Assembly: GCA_905181935.1 (NCBI GenBank)
Contig: CAJIZV010000004.1
Span: forward strand, 241,624 to 305,623
Source: an uncultured Amylibacter sp.
GTDB taxonomy: Bacteria > Pseudomonadota > Alphaproteobacteria > Rhodobacterales > Rhodobacteraceae
Direction: 5' to 3'
DNA: 64,000 nucleotides
Below the pieces are notes generated by a model that was not told where the DNA came from, made no database searches, and saw only the letters and a list, made by a program, of their open reading frames with translations. Each line of letters opens with the position of its first letter. Position 1 is the stretch's first letter. Shown here in pieces: positions 46,837-55,917 of the stretch. The translations under genes and the position numbers were made by a program.

Positions 46837-48042
46837 ATGCATCCATTCCGTACAATTTATATCGATATGAACAGTTTTTTTGCTAGCGTAGAGCAGCACG
46901 AAGAACCTGCCTTACGCCGTAAACCTGTAGGTATCACAGCCATGGAAGGGGATGTAGGTTGCCTAGTAGCCGCTAGTTATGAAGCAAAATATTTTGGTGT
47001 AAAAACCACAATGAATATTCAAGAAGCAAAAACCCTATGCCCAAAAATTATTTTACGCCCTTCACGACATCGATTATACGTACATTACAATCAACGTATT
47101 GCTAAGATTTTTGATAGATATGCAGAATTAGAGTACATACGTAGTATTGATGAATTTCAGATTGCACTTGGCGGCCAATCTACACACTTAGAGTTTGCCT
47201 CAAAGTTAGTGCAAGCTATGAAAAGCGCCATCAATAATGAAATAGGCAAAAGTCTACAATTTTCAGCAGGAATAGGTTCCAACCATCTCCTTGCAAAAAT
47301 TGCTGGTAAACTTGAAAAACCTAATGGTATGCAATGGCTGTCACCTGACAACATGCCAAATAGATTAGCAGAAATTTCTCTTAATGATTTACCAGGCATT
47401 ACAAAAGGAATTTTATATAAAGTTAATGCTGCTGGAATTTATAGCATACCAGAAATTTATAATCTTGACCCAATGCATGCACGTAAGATTTGGGGTTCTA
47501 TTGAAGGTGAACGTTTTGTGCGTTTACTGCATGGAGAAAACATTCCACTTGGGATAACCAAACGCGGTGGATATGGTAATAGCAAAATGCTTGCCCCAGA
47601 AAATCGTACATTAAAAAACTCTTATTTTGTTTCCAGATGGCTTATTGAAAAGTCCGTGGCACGATTAAGGCGCGATAACTATACAGCATCTCAATTCACA
47701 TTATTTATAGGTATTCAAAAGCCAAAGGGACATTGGGTGCAAAGCGTAAAAACACATTACAGCCAAGACATTGCCCATTTTTTAGATATAAACCGAGGAC
47801 TTTGGCTAGCCATGTATGCCAGAGAACGCCCCTACAGTATATCTTCAATTTTCATTCAATTACGCAACATATTACCACTATCTAAACGTCCAAGTGAAAT
47901 GTTTTTACCAATGGACATGGCAAAACAGAACCAACGCGAACACCTGTCAAAAACTATTGATACGATTAATCGCAGGTTTGGCGCAAGCACAGTAACCTAC
48001 GGGATTAATAAAGCACATAATGGCTTCTTTGAGAGGGGGTAA
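46837..48042 (+). CDS. dinB: Y-family DNA polymerase (DinB-like)
   Basis: The 401-residue translesion polymerase has the catalytic aspartate in IYIDMNSFFASVEQ (Asp10) and the acidic pair in RSIDEFQIAL (Asp105, Glu106), then helix-hairpin-helix thumb NDLPGITKGI and a little-finger domain. SIDEFQI replaces the usual SIDEAfLD, and PVGITAMEGDVGCLVAASYEA departs from standard DinB, so it may belong to a divergent ImpB/MucB/SamB subgroup. No clear beta-clamp motif is visible at the C-terminus. Confidence 0.85.
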   Translation: MHPFRTIYIDMNSFFASVEQHEEPALRRKPVGITAMEGDVGCLVAASYEAKYFGVKTTMNIQEAKTLCPKIILRPSRHRLYVHYNQRIAKIFDRYAELEYIRSIDEFQIALGGQSTHLEFASKLVQAMKSAINNEIGKSLQFSAGIGSNHLLAKIAGKLEKPNGMQWLSPDNMPNRLAEISLNDLPGITKGILYKVNAAGIYSIPEIYNLDPMHARKIWGSIEGERFVRLLHGENIPLGITKRGGYGNSKMLAPENRTLKNSYFVSRWLIEKSVARLRRDNYTASQFTLFIGIQKPKGHWVQSVKTHYSQDIAHFLDINRGLWLAMYARERPYSISSIFIQLRNILPLSKRPSEMFLPMDMAKQNQREHLSKTIDTINRRFGASTVTYGINKAHNGFFERG

Positions 48043-48184
48043 TAATTATTTATTTTTCCTCTATAAAATCAGTTATGAAAATGCAGAAGGTGGCGTGTAT
48101 TTGGTTTTCATATAGCTTCAAATCACTTCATTTACGTCGGTTTCAAGATAGATAACAAAAATAATATAATTAATTAATTGCAGC

Positions 48185-49099
48185 ATGGATAAAAACTTTG
48201 CAGTAAATGATCGCGGAGCTGCAATTTGTATGATTGCGGCCATGTTTATTCTTGGGTTTACAGATAACTTCATTGTTTTTATTTCTGAAGTAATAAGCCT
48301 ATGGCAATTTCAAATGCTTCGAGCTGCAATTGCTTTACCCTTGATTGCTTTAATTGCTTGGGTTTGGAGCATCTCACTACGGCCTAAACGCTTCTGGGCT
48401 GTAGGATTACGAAGCGTTTTCTTATCAGTCTCAATGGTTTTTTATTTTTGGTCACTTGCCTTTATACCATTAGCTCAGGCTTTAGCTGGATTGTTTACTT
48501 CACCAATTTTTATTTTATTAATCTCTGGTTTAATCCTCCGTCAAAAAATTGGTTTATTCAGGATTGTAGCAGTTTCCATTGGTTTTATTGGAATTATTTT
48601 AGTTGTTGATACTAAATTAATAGACCTTACTTTTTTTAGCTTTTTACCAGTGTTAGGTGGTTTTTTTTATGCAATGGCTGCAGTTGCAACACGTCAATTA
48701 TGTGAAGGTGAAACTACTTTATCTTTACTAGCAATGTTAATGGTTGTTCAAAGTGTCGTTGGCGCTTTTGCTCTAGCTCTTATAGCTTTATTAGAGCCCG
48801 AAATCCCTCTGGGGACTTCTGGATTTGTTTTGCGTGGGTGGGTATGGCCAATTAATTCTGTACTCCCTTGGATTATAATACAAGCCTTGGGGGCAATTTT
48901 AGGGATCGGTTTAATTTTTAAGGCATATCAAATTGGTCAAGCATCACAGGTAGCAGTCTTTGAATATTCTGCTCTAATTTTTGGCCCATTTTTTGCATGG
49001 TTATTAATAGGGCAGCAAGTGAGTATAATTCAATTTTTAGGCATTGCACTCATTGCAAGTGCAGGTACTATAATTGCAATACGGTCACTAAAAGAGTAG
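48185..49099 (+). CDS. EamA/DMT-family transporter
   Basis: The 304-residue membrane protein has ten hydrophobic helices in two EamA repeats. The region RSVFLSVSMVFYFWSLAFIPLAQALAG is typical of the first repeat, and VAVFEYSALIFGPFFAWLLIGQQ of the second. Substrate unknown. It ends 27 bases from the convergent LacI gene; the pair may serve the same catabolic module as the following oxygenase genes, but orientation gives only weak support. Confidence 0.85.
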   Translation: MDKNFAVNDRGAAICMIAAMFILGFTDNFIVFISEVISLWQFQMLRAAIALPLIALIAWVWSISLRPKRFWAVGLRSVFLSVSMVFYFWSLAFIPLAQALAGLFTSPIFILLISGLILRQKIGLFRIVAVSIGFIGIILVVDTKLIDLTFFSFLPVLGGFFYAMAAVATRQLCEGETTLSLLAMLMVVQSVVGAFALALIALLEPEIPLGTSGFVLRGWVWPINSVLPWIIIQALGAILGIGLIFKAYQIGQASQVAVFEYSALIFGPFFAWLLIGQQVSIIQFLGIALIASAGTIIAIRSLKE

Positions 49100-49125
49100 T
49101 TAAAAATTATTTTGAAGTATTCCAA

Positions 49126-50148
49126 TCAAGCTCTTGGGCAATTGTGTATTGTTATTATCTGAACATCTACAATACTTTCAAATTTTGTTGGCACTTTTGA
49201 TTTATAAAAAGAGGCTATATGCTGGAATGCGCAATCAAGGTTAGATTGTAGTTCATGGTGTAAAATATAATGAACATGACCTTGGCGCAGTAATTGTCTA
49301 TTTTCACGATCTAAATCATGCGCCACAAATAGTTCTGGTACTAAGCTCTTTGCCTTCAACGCCATGAGTATTGCTGCATTCCCACCCCCCATAGAATATA
49401 CACCTAAAAAGTTATTTATTCCCTGTAATGCATCAGTAATTTTACTGGCTGTGCTTAAGGCAAGGCCAGCACCACCACTTGCATCAATCAAATCTAAATT
49501 GGGACATAACCGATTCATTTCATGTGCAAAACCCTTAGCGCGAGCATCTTCGCCTTGAAATTGCAGGTGAGAAGTTGTTGTTAAAACAGTACCAGTTTGA
49601 CCTTGAAAGCGTTGAGCAAACAGATATGCAGCGGTTCTTCCTGCATTTTCATTATTAAGGCCAGCATAGGCCAAGCGTTCAGTTCCTGGGCAATCAGTAA
49701 AAACTGTCACTACTGGAAGCTTAAGTTTAGTTAAGCGTGTAATTTCATTTCGAACTTCTGGGATATTTTGTACTTTTAATATAATACCCTGACTTCCACG
49801 AGCACTTATATTTTTAAGTGTCTTTACAATTTTTTCTGCAGTTGCTTCTTCAAAAAAATGATATCGCGGTCTAATTATTGCAGACGAAAATCTTGGCAAA
49901 ATATATTGCACTGCACTACGCACCTCATCAGAAAAGCGCTTGGGTGCTTCAACTACAATATCTACAAACATTCGCTGGCCGCGTACCGCCAACTGGCCCT
50001 CTTGCTCCACTAACTCTTCTAAAGCTAATTTAACACGTTGAATTGTCCGAGTACTTACATTTGCCCGCCCATGTAGTGCTCGGTCTACTGTAGCTAGGCT
50101 GAAGCCAGCTTGCTGTGCAATTTCTTTATGAAGGAATTTATTTACCAT
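49126..50148 (-). CDS. LacI-family transcriptional regulator
   Basis: The 340-residue protein has the LacI helix-turn-helix LHKEIAQQAGFSLATVDRALHGRANVSTRTIQRV and a periplasmic-binding-type effector domain (VVTVFTDCPGTERLAYAGLNNENAGRTAAYLFA), close to sugar-responsive members. It is divergent from the dioxygenase-HD pair and probably controls them. No purine-rich ribosome site precedes the ATG; instead an 11-base tandem repeat lies at once upstream. Confidence 0.9.
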   Translation of the reverse strand: MVNKFLHKEIAQQAGFSLATVDRALHGRANVSTRTIQRVKLALEELVEQEGQLAVRGQRMFVDIVVEAPKRFSDEVRSAVQYILPRFSSAIIRPRYHFFEEATAEKIVKTLKNISARGSQGIILKVQNIPEVRNEITRLTKLKLPVVTVFTDCPGTERLAYAGLNNENAGRTAAYLFAQRFQGQTGTVLTTTSHLQFQGEDARAKGFAHEMNRLCPNLDLIDASGGAGLALSTASKITDALQGINNFLGVYSMGGGNAAILMALKAKSLVPELFVAHDLDRENRQLLRQGHVHYILHHELQSNLDCAFQHIASFYKSKVPTKFESIVDVQIITIHNCPRA

Positions 50149-50149
50149 T

Positions 50150-50171
50150 GAGGTGTTTTTGAGGTGTTTTC
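50150..50171. repeat. 11-base tandem repeat at the LacI start
   Basis: GAGGTGTTTT occurs at 50150-50159 and again at 50161-50170, directly before the LacI-family start codon and in the promoter region shared with the dioxygenase gene. It could be an operator or a small duplication. Confidence 0.4.
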
Positions 50172-50238
50172 ATACATCTTACAAGTCAAAATAGTGATTA
50201 TCTAAAATTCAAGATTTCAAACAGATCAGGATTATTAA

Positions 50239-51381
50239 ATGCAAGCCTATTTATCATCAGACGATTGCAATTTAAAAGAGTTTTCTAAAAGCTTAGAGCG
50301 CAATTTACAGCAAAGCGATGCACCACAAGCTCATGATATTCAAAAAAATATACCAATTTATGATATAAATAAAATTGATTTAACAAAAAATACTGATGTA
50401 TTGCGCTCTGAATGGGCTAATGTCTTACGAAATACTTCTGGTGTATTAGTACTAAAAAATGCCTATTCTGATACTTCCTGTATCGACGCCGCAACAAAAA
50501 TCTATAATAAAATCATCGCAGCGGAAAAGGTCTCAAGTGAAGGTAAGGAAGATCATTTTGCAGCTTCTGGTGCAAATGATCGGATTTGGAATTCTGCGCA
50601 AAAGCTTTGCGAGTTTGATCCACTTGTGTTTGCTCAGTACTTTGGAAACCTTGCCATTAATACTGCCTGCCAAGCCTGGCTAGGGCCAAACTACCAGATG
50701 ACATCACAAATTAACCTGGTTCGCCCAGGTGGCGCCGCACAGAGCCCCCATCGCGACTATCATTTGGGATTTCAATCTAATGAAATAGCTGCAAGCTACC
50801 CAGCACACGTACATGACTTATCACCAGTTCTGACACTACAAGGTGCTGTAGCTCATGCAGACATGCCACTTGAAAGTGGACCAACCAAACTGTTACCTTT
50901 TAGCCAAGTTTATAGATATGGTTATTTGGCATTCAGCAAACCAGAATTTCGGGAGTTTTTTGAAAATAACTATGTTCAATTGCCATTAAAAAAAGGCGAT
51001 ATAATATTCTTCAATCCAGCACTTTATCACGCTGGTGGAGCTAATATTAGTAAGGACGTTCAACGCATGGCCAATCTTTTACAAGTTTCATCTGCTTTTG
51101 GAAGAGCCATGGAAAATTTAAATCGTATAAACATGACACGTAAACTTTATCCAATCTTAGCAAAAGGCCACCATAGCCTTAATAAAGCAAAAATTGATGT
51201 AGCAATTACAGCTTGTTCAGAAGGATATTCATTCCCTACCAATCTAGATACTGCACCGCCTCAAGGTGGATTAGCCCCTGAGACTCAAGCTGATCTTTTT
51301 AGACGTGCATTAAGCACTGGAATGAGCTCAACAGACTTCGAAATTGAATTATCCAAACATAGCAGACGAAACAATGCCTAG
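50239..51381 (+). CDS. Phytanoyl-CoA dioxygenase-family Fe(II)/2-oxoglutarate oxygenase
   Basis: The 380-residue protein has the iron facial triad His171 and Asp173 in QSPHRDYH and His264 in NPALYHAGGAN, with Arg276 likely to bind 2-oxoglutarate. It is longer than PhnY but shares its family (PhyH). The HD-domain gene follows 106 bases later and a LacI regulator diverges, so the three look like one catabolic unit in which this enzyme hydroxylates a substrate that the HD protein then cleaves. The substrate is unknown. Confidence 0.85.
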   Translation: MQAYLSSDDCNLKEFSKSLERNLQQSDAPQAHDIQKNIPIYDINKIDLTKNTDVLRSEWANVLRNTSGVLVLKNAYSDTSCIDAATKIYNKIIAAEKVSSEGKEDHFAASGANDRIWNSAQKLCEFDPLVFAQYFGNLAINTACQAWLGPNYQMTSQINLVRPGGAAQSPHRDYHLGFQSNEIAASYPAHVHDLSPVLTLQGAVAHADMPLESGPTKLLPFSQVYRYGYLAFSKPEFREFFENNYVQLPLKKGDIIFFNPALYHAGGANISKDVQRMANLLQVSSAFGRAMENLNRINMTRKLYPILAKGHHSLNKAKIDVAITACSEGYSFPTNLDTAPPQGGLAPETQADLFRRALSTGMSSTDFEIELSKHSRRNNA

Positions 51382-51487
51382 AACAGAAGGCCTCCAGAGT
51401 GAATCTAATAGCAGACAATGAGGGGGTTTTAGTTATAACTTAAAGAGAATGCTATTGGCGTAACTACTCTAAAAGGATTCTTCTATA

Positions 51488-52087
51488 ATGGAACAAGTCA
51501 AATTCACCCAAATGAAAGATGGCGATAAGGAAGATTATGAATTCTTAGCACATCACGAAATTGAATTCACGAAAGGTACAGCCGATAGGTTGTTAAAAGC
51601 TCTAGTCGAATTAGATAAAGGTTTGTCAGGGTATAAGGTTACTCGTCTTGGGCACTCACTGCAGTCGGCCACGCGAGCATGGCATGATGGCGCAGATACT
51701 GATTGGGTAGTATCTGCATTGTTGCATGATATTGGTGATATTTACGCTCCATATAATCATGACGAATATGCCGCTAGTATATTGCGCCCATTTGTGCGGG
51801 AGCAATGTTCATGGGTTGTTGAAAAACATGGTGATTTTCAGATGATTTATTATGGAACACATGTTGGTGCAGACCCACATAAACGCAATAAACATAATGG
51901 AAATGTATACTTTCAGGATTGTTCAGATTTTTGTGAGTATTGGGATCAAAGAAGCTTTGATCCAAAGTATGATACGAAACCCATTGAATTTTTCATTCCA
52001 AAAGTGAGAGAAGTATTTGCGCGCACACCTTATGATCCAAAGATTATTCGTCCTAATGTACGAGAGCCTTTGGTAAATAATATATAA
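51488..52087 (+). CDS. HD-domain protein of the PhnZ-like oxygenase/phosphohydrolase group
   Basis: The 199-residue protein keeps a full set of HD metal ligands: His56 (RLGHSLQSA), His80-Asp81 (LLHDIGD), His91 (YNHDEYAA), His114 (EKHGDFQ) and Asp153 (EYWDQRSFD). The HD ligand order with a first spacing of 24 residues resembles PhnZ and TmpB, mixed-valent di-iron oxygenases that cleave hydroxylated phosphonates after a 2OG dioxygenase has acted. Annotation as plain phosphohydrolase is also possible. ATG has AAAAGGA upstream. The paired dioxygenase supports the oxygenase reading. Confidence 0.82.
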   Translation: MEQVKFTQMKDGDKEDYEFLAHHEIEFTKGTADRLLKALVELDKGLSGYKVTRLGHSLQSATRAWHDGADTDWVVSALLHDIGDIYAPYNHDEYAASILRPFVREQCSWVVEKHGDFQMIYYGTHVGADPHKRNKHNGNVYFQDCSDFCEYWDQRSFDPKYDTKPIEFFIPKVREVFARTPYDPKIIRPNVREPLVNNI

Positions 52088-52212
52088 AAATAGATCATAA
52101 ATACTCTAAAAGTAAAAGAATTTAGAAATTTCACTTTTTATTATTTAATGGAATAAAAGTAAATAAATACTAAATATATGAATGATATCAATACGCCACA
52201 GCGGATTATTAA

Positions 52213-52752
52213 ATGCACAATAAAAAAATAATAAAAACAATATTAACCGCAAATATTGCATTAGCGCTATCGTCTGGAATTGCTGTTTCTGAAAATCTTG
52301 TTGAATCTGGCGAATGGTCATATTTAGCTGACACGGTTATGGGTGGTATATCTGAAGGGCAAGCCCACTGCAAAGATACATCTTCTGGCAAATAAATAAC
52401 ACTAAGTGGCCAAGTATCTACAGCTAATAATGGTGGCTTTATTCAGATAAGATTACCAATAGTTAAAGGCCTTACTACAGACAAAACAGGCATAAAAGTA
52501 AAAGGAAATGGTGAACGCTATTATATTCATATTAGAAATACTAGCACCAGACTTCCCTGGCATTATTACCAACAAGGTTTTAATACAAAAAATACATGGC
52601 AGGAATTCAAGTTACCATTTGAGCTATTTAAAAAATCATCTTCAATAATGCGTGGGAAGATGAATATCCGTACAATTAAAACTATAGGTGTAGTCGCATA
52701 CGGCAAAAATCATACTGCTAGTATTTCAGTTAAAAGCTTAGAGTTTTATTAA
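52213..52752 (+). pseudogene. CIA30-family gene with one in-frame stop
   Basis: A signal-peptide-like start (KTILTANIALALSSGIAVS) leads into VESGEWSYLADTVMGGISEGQA, the start of a CIA30/complex-I intermediate-associated protein 30 domain. Codon 61 is TAA (52393-52395); the same frame then continues intact with LSGQVSTANNGGFIQIRLP, GNGERYYIHIR, LPWHYYQQGF and ends VKSLEFY at 52752. All 180 codons are otherwise collinear with the family. This is a young nonsense mutation, a sequencing error or readthrough. Function in bacteria is unknown. Confidence 0.82.
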
Positions 52753-52778
52753 TAAATAATAAATTTAGATGAATCAGA

Positions 52779-53178
52779 ATGAAGCGCGATCTAGCAATAC
52801 GTGCTTTAGATATGGCTGTTGCTTTACGGAGGCCACCAAAGGATTGCATCCATCATTCTGACCCTGGCAGCCAATACTGTTCTCACGAATATCAAGCACG
52901 TTTACGTAAACACGGCTTTTAGATCTCAATGTCTGGAAAAGGTAATTGCTATGATAATGTAGCCATGGAAACATTCTTTAAGACAATCAAAGCTGAATTA
53001 ATTTGGAGACATACTTGGCACACTCGGCGACAAGCCGAATTGGCTATCTTTGAATATATCAATGACTTCCGCAATCCGCGTCGTAGACATTCAGCATAGG
53101 CTGGGAGAGCCCCTTGGCTTTCGAACGTATGGCTGCTTAAATGAGAACTCGGAGCGGCACTAAACCATGACAGGTCCA
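52779..53178 (+). mobile_element. IS3-family transposase remnant (OrfB 3' end and right end)
   Basis: The frame from 52779 reads RDLAIRALDMAVALRRPP, CIHHSDPGSQYCS, then a stop (52920-52922), SMSGKGNCYDNVAMETFFKTIKAE, IFEYINDFRNPRRRHSA and a second stop at 53097. After a one-base shift it continues SPLAFERMAA. This is the integrase-core end of an IS3-group OrfB with the catalytic D and E. The 5' part and orfA are missing. GACAGGTCCA near 53169-53178 looks like the right terminus. It is inactive. Confidence 0.85.
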
Positions 53179-53220
53179 AACCGTCAGATGACTGCAAAGA
53201 GCCCAAACTAACAAAACTGG

Positions 53221-54306
53221 TTAAGAACGAATGCGTAACTTTTGTGCACCGTCCACCATCCTACGTCCAGCTTGATTAGTTGGCTTTTCAATAATCATGT
53301 AGGTGGCCGTAGAAAGCGCAACGGTGATCCCATAGACAACCAAAAACTTACCAAAGCTTGACGCGGGTAACATGGCGACGTCACTCAAAATGTGAAAAAC
53401 CAACAGATGGATCAAATAGATGCTGTAACTGATCGACCCCAAGAACAACATTAGACGTGTTGTCAGTGGTCTTGTGACCCATCTCGCTCTGGCAGGGGTC
53501 ACATATACGATTAGAATTGCCGTGGATAATGCCAATATCTCTGAACGACCGCTAAATTCTATAGCCAATGCTACTACAAACGAGGCGACAGCAACTGCAA
53601 TCCAGACGATAGGATTCTTGGACGTTACAGATTTGAATCGTTCGCGAAGGTAAAACGTTGCCACACCAACGAAAAACAAATGGCCATAGGCGATGGGTGA
53701 CCATTTGATGGGTTCCAAAGTTCCAAACATTTCCTTTAAAACATAAGATAAAATAGCCGTCAGAATGAGGAGTACCAAGATTGCTCCTATCGCTCTAGGT
53801 ATAGTCTTTCCGAAGTGTATTAATGGCGGCAGACAGACATACCAAAATACTTCGATGGGAATAGACCATTCAACTCCAGTCAGTGAATTTGCTACTCTAT
53901 AATCAAGATAACTCAACATACTGAGATGCATTAAAAAATTGTATAAATCTGGTTGTGACCCAAGCTCAAGCATCCAATACGGGAGCGTGAACTCCCCTGA
54001 CAACCAAAGGATCATCGAGACCGATATTATAAACCAATAGAGGGGCAATATGCGCATGACCCGTCGTGTCAGATAGGATCGGTAGTCTTTCGCTTCCGTA
54101 AATGTCTTTGCAATAGTAAAACCAGAGATGACAAAGAAGATGTCGACACCGTATTTTCCAGCACTTGTTATAGCTTGCCCCATAGTTCCGAAATCGGCGA
54201 ATGCACCAGTGTGGATCATTACCACCATGGTGGCCGCGATAGCACGAAGGCCAGTAATGAAATCAGTATCACCATAGACACGAAGAAGTCGAGGTTCGTT
54301 TGACAA
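53221..54306 (-). CDS. Acyltransferase-3 family membrane protein (OafA/YrhL-like)
   Basis: The 361-residue protein has about ten membrane helices and the family start ITGLRAIAATMVVMIHTGAF with the catalytic-type histidine, then YGVDIFFVISGFTIAKTF and YLTRRVMRILPLYWF. Such enzymes acetylate surface polysaccharides. It sits between an IS3 remnant and a frameshifted gene, and its codon use looks richer in G/C than the chromosome to the left, so it may be imported. Confidence 0.88.
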   Translation of the reverse strand: MSNEPRLLRVYGDTDFITGLRAIAATMVVMIHTGAFADFGTMGQAITSAGKYGVDIFFVISGFTIAKTFTEAKDYRSYLTRRVMRILPLYWFIISVSMILWLSGEFTLPYWMLELGSQPDLYNFLMHLSMLSYLDYRVANSLTGVEWSIPIEVFWYVCLPPLIHFGKTIPRAIGAILVLLILTAILSYVLKEMFGTLEPIKWSPIAYGHLFFVGVATFYLRERFKSVTSKNPIVWIAVAVASFVVALAIEFSGRSEILALSTAILIVYVTPARARWVTRPLTTRLMLFLGSISYSIYLIHLLVFHILSDVAMLPASSFGKFLVVYGITVALSTATYMIIEKPTNQAGRRMVDGAQKLRIRS

Positions 54307-54621
54307 GTTCCATTTCCTTTTTGGATATTAATAACATTAGGTCTTAATAACGCAAGGTATCGGATTAATTGCTTCGTTATGCTTATTCCTTAAAATAGCT
54401 TCGGCACTTGGTAAGTGAACCATCGACCACATCAGCTTGCAATAAATCATGTTAGGTATCAAATTGATTGCTTAATAGCTCATAAGATTGATTGTCGTAA
54501 TTAAAAATCAGAATTAGAAAGCTTTGAAAGTAGTTCATTGGAATATAGAAATGTTATTTTAGAGTTAAAGGAATGTCAAAGTTGAGACATGATAGACTTT
54601 GTCTGAAAACACCTACTCAAT
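54307..54621. other. Intergenic region without recognised features
   Basis: About 315 AT-rich bases separate the acyltransferase start from the stop of the PQQ-type dehydrogenase. I see no gene or clear hairpin; it must contain the acyltransferase promoter. Confidence 0.4.
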
Positions 54622-55753
54622 CTATTTATTTGGTTTCGTGAATTTTATTAACCTACCAGATGAGCCATCCTCTAACACCCAAATGGCACCATCATCGTCT
54701 ATTTCGACTTCTCTCACTCTTTTAGACCAACTGAAGCGTTCAGCCTCAAAAGGCTCTCCATTATTAAAGCCAATTCTAACCAGTGCCTTACTTTTTAATC
54801 CTCCAATAAATGCATTTCCTTTCCATTCAGAAAATTCATCTCCTTCATAAAAAATTAATCCTGATGGAGCTACCGTAGGCACCCAATAAAGTTTTGGTGC
54901 CATGAATTCTGGCCTTGTTTCATGAACAGGAATTTTTGCTCCACTATAGTGATTGCCTTCCGATACTACTGGCCATCCATAATTTTTACCGGCAACTATT
55001 AAATTAAGCTCATCTCCATGCCTTGGACCCATTTCGTGCGCCCACAGTTGACCATTTTTGGCAAATGCAATTCCAAGGGCATTTCTATGGCCGACTGTCC
55101 AAAAAGTCTTTGCGAGGTCACCTTTGTCCTGAAATGGATTGTCCGTAGGTATGGTTCCATCCTCGTTAAGGCGGATAATTTTTCCTAATGCCATGTCCCA
55201 TCGTTGTGCAGGGGATTGCTCTTGCCGATCGCCCGACGTAATGAAAATCTTTCTGGCGTGTTGTGTTCCATCAAGACCAAATACAATTCTGTGGGAAAAA
55301 TGCCCTTTCCCTGATCGAGCGGGCGTTTGCTTCCAAATGGTTTCAATATTTTTCAGTTGAGGTTTGTCTAACCTCTCTAGCGTGCCCCGTATTATGGTCG
55401 CATATCGTGTTTTTCCTGCATTGTCTGAATTGATGTAAGAAATATAAACTAGTTTATTCTTTGTAAAATTTGGATGAAGAACGACATCACCTAAACCTCC
55501 TTGACCACCTGCAAAAACCTTTGGAACTCCAGACACTAAAGACTTTTCACCACTCCTATTTACGAGCCAAAGCTTTCCAGCTTTTGTAGTGATAATTAGG
55601 TTGTCACTGTTAATGAAAGACATCGCCCAAGGTCTGTTGAATTCAGAAACAACTTTTGCCTTCTAATCTGCTACCTTCACTTCCAGAAACAACATTATTG
55701 GCCCAAGCATTTGAAGCTAAATTAATTAGCAATATTATAATAACTGTACGCAT
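54622..55753 (-). pseudogene. PQQ-dependent aldose sugar dehydrogenase, frameshifted near the N-terminus
   Basis: The signal peptide (MRTVIIILLINLASNAWA) starts at 55753 but its frame ends at a TGA soon after. The body lies in another frame: VVSEFNRPWAMSF, then a six-bladed propeller of the YliI/soluble-glucose-dehydrogenase type with GGQGGLGDVVLHP, GHFSHRIVFGLDG, WTVGHRNALGIAF, EMGPRHGDELNL and GLIFYEGDEF. The two frames must join between about 55640 and 55663 by a single-base change. The body from 55623 is a full 333 residues but would lack an export signal if started there. Confidence 0.8.
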
Positions 55754-55917
55754 TAATTACCTACCTTATTCATTGTACTTCTATCAAACTATTCAAAACA
55801 GTATTATTAGTAAGATGGAGAATATTCTGTTTCTGTTTAGGTTCAATGGTTTTGTGTAATATGAAGAACAATCAACGCTTAAGTATACTTAATCTTGTAT
55901 GTCTGAAAGCGCCCGCC

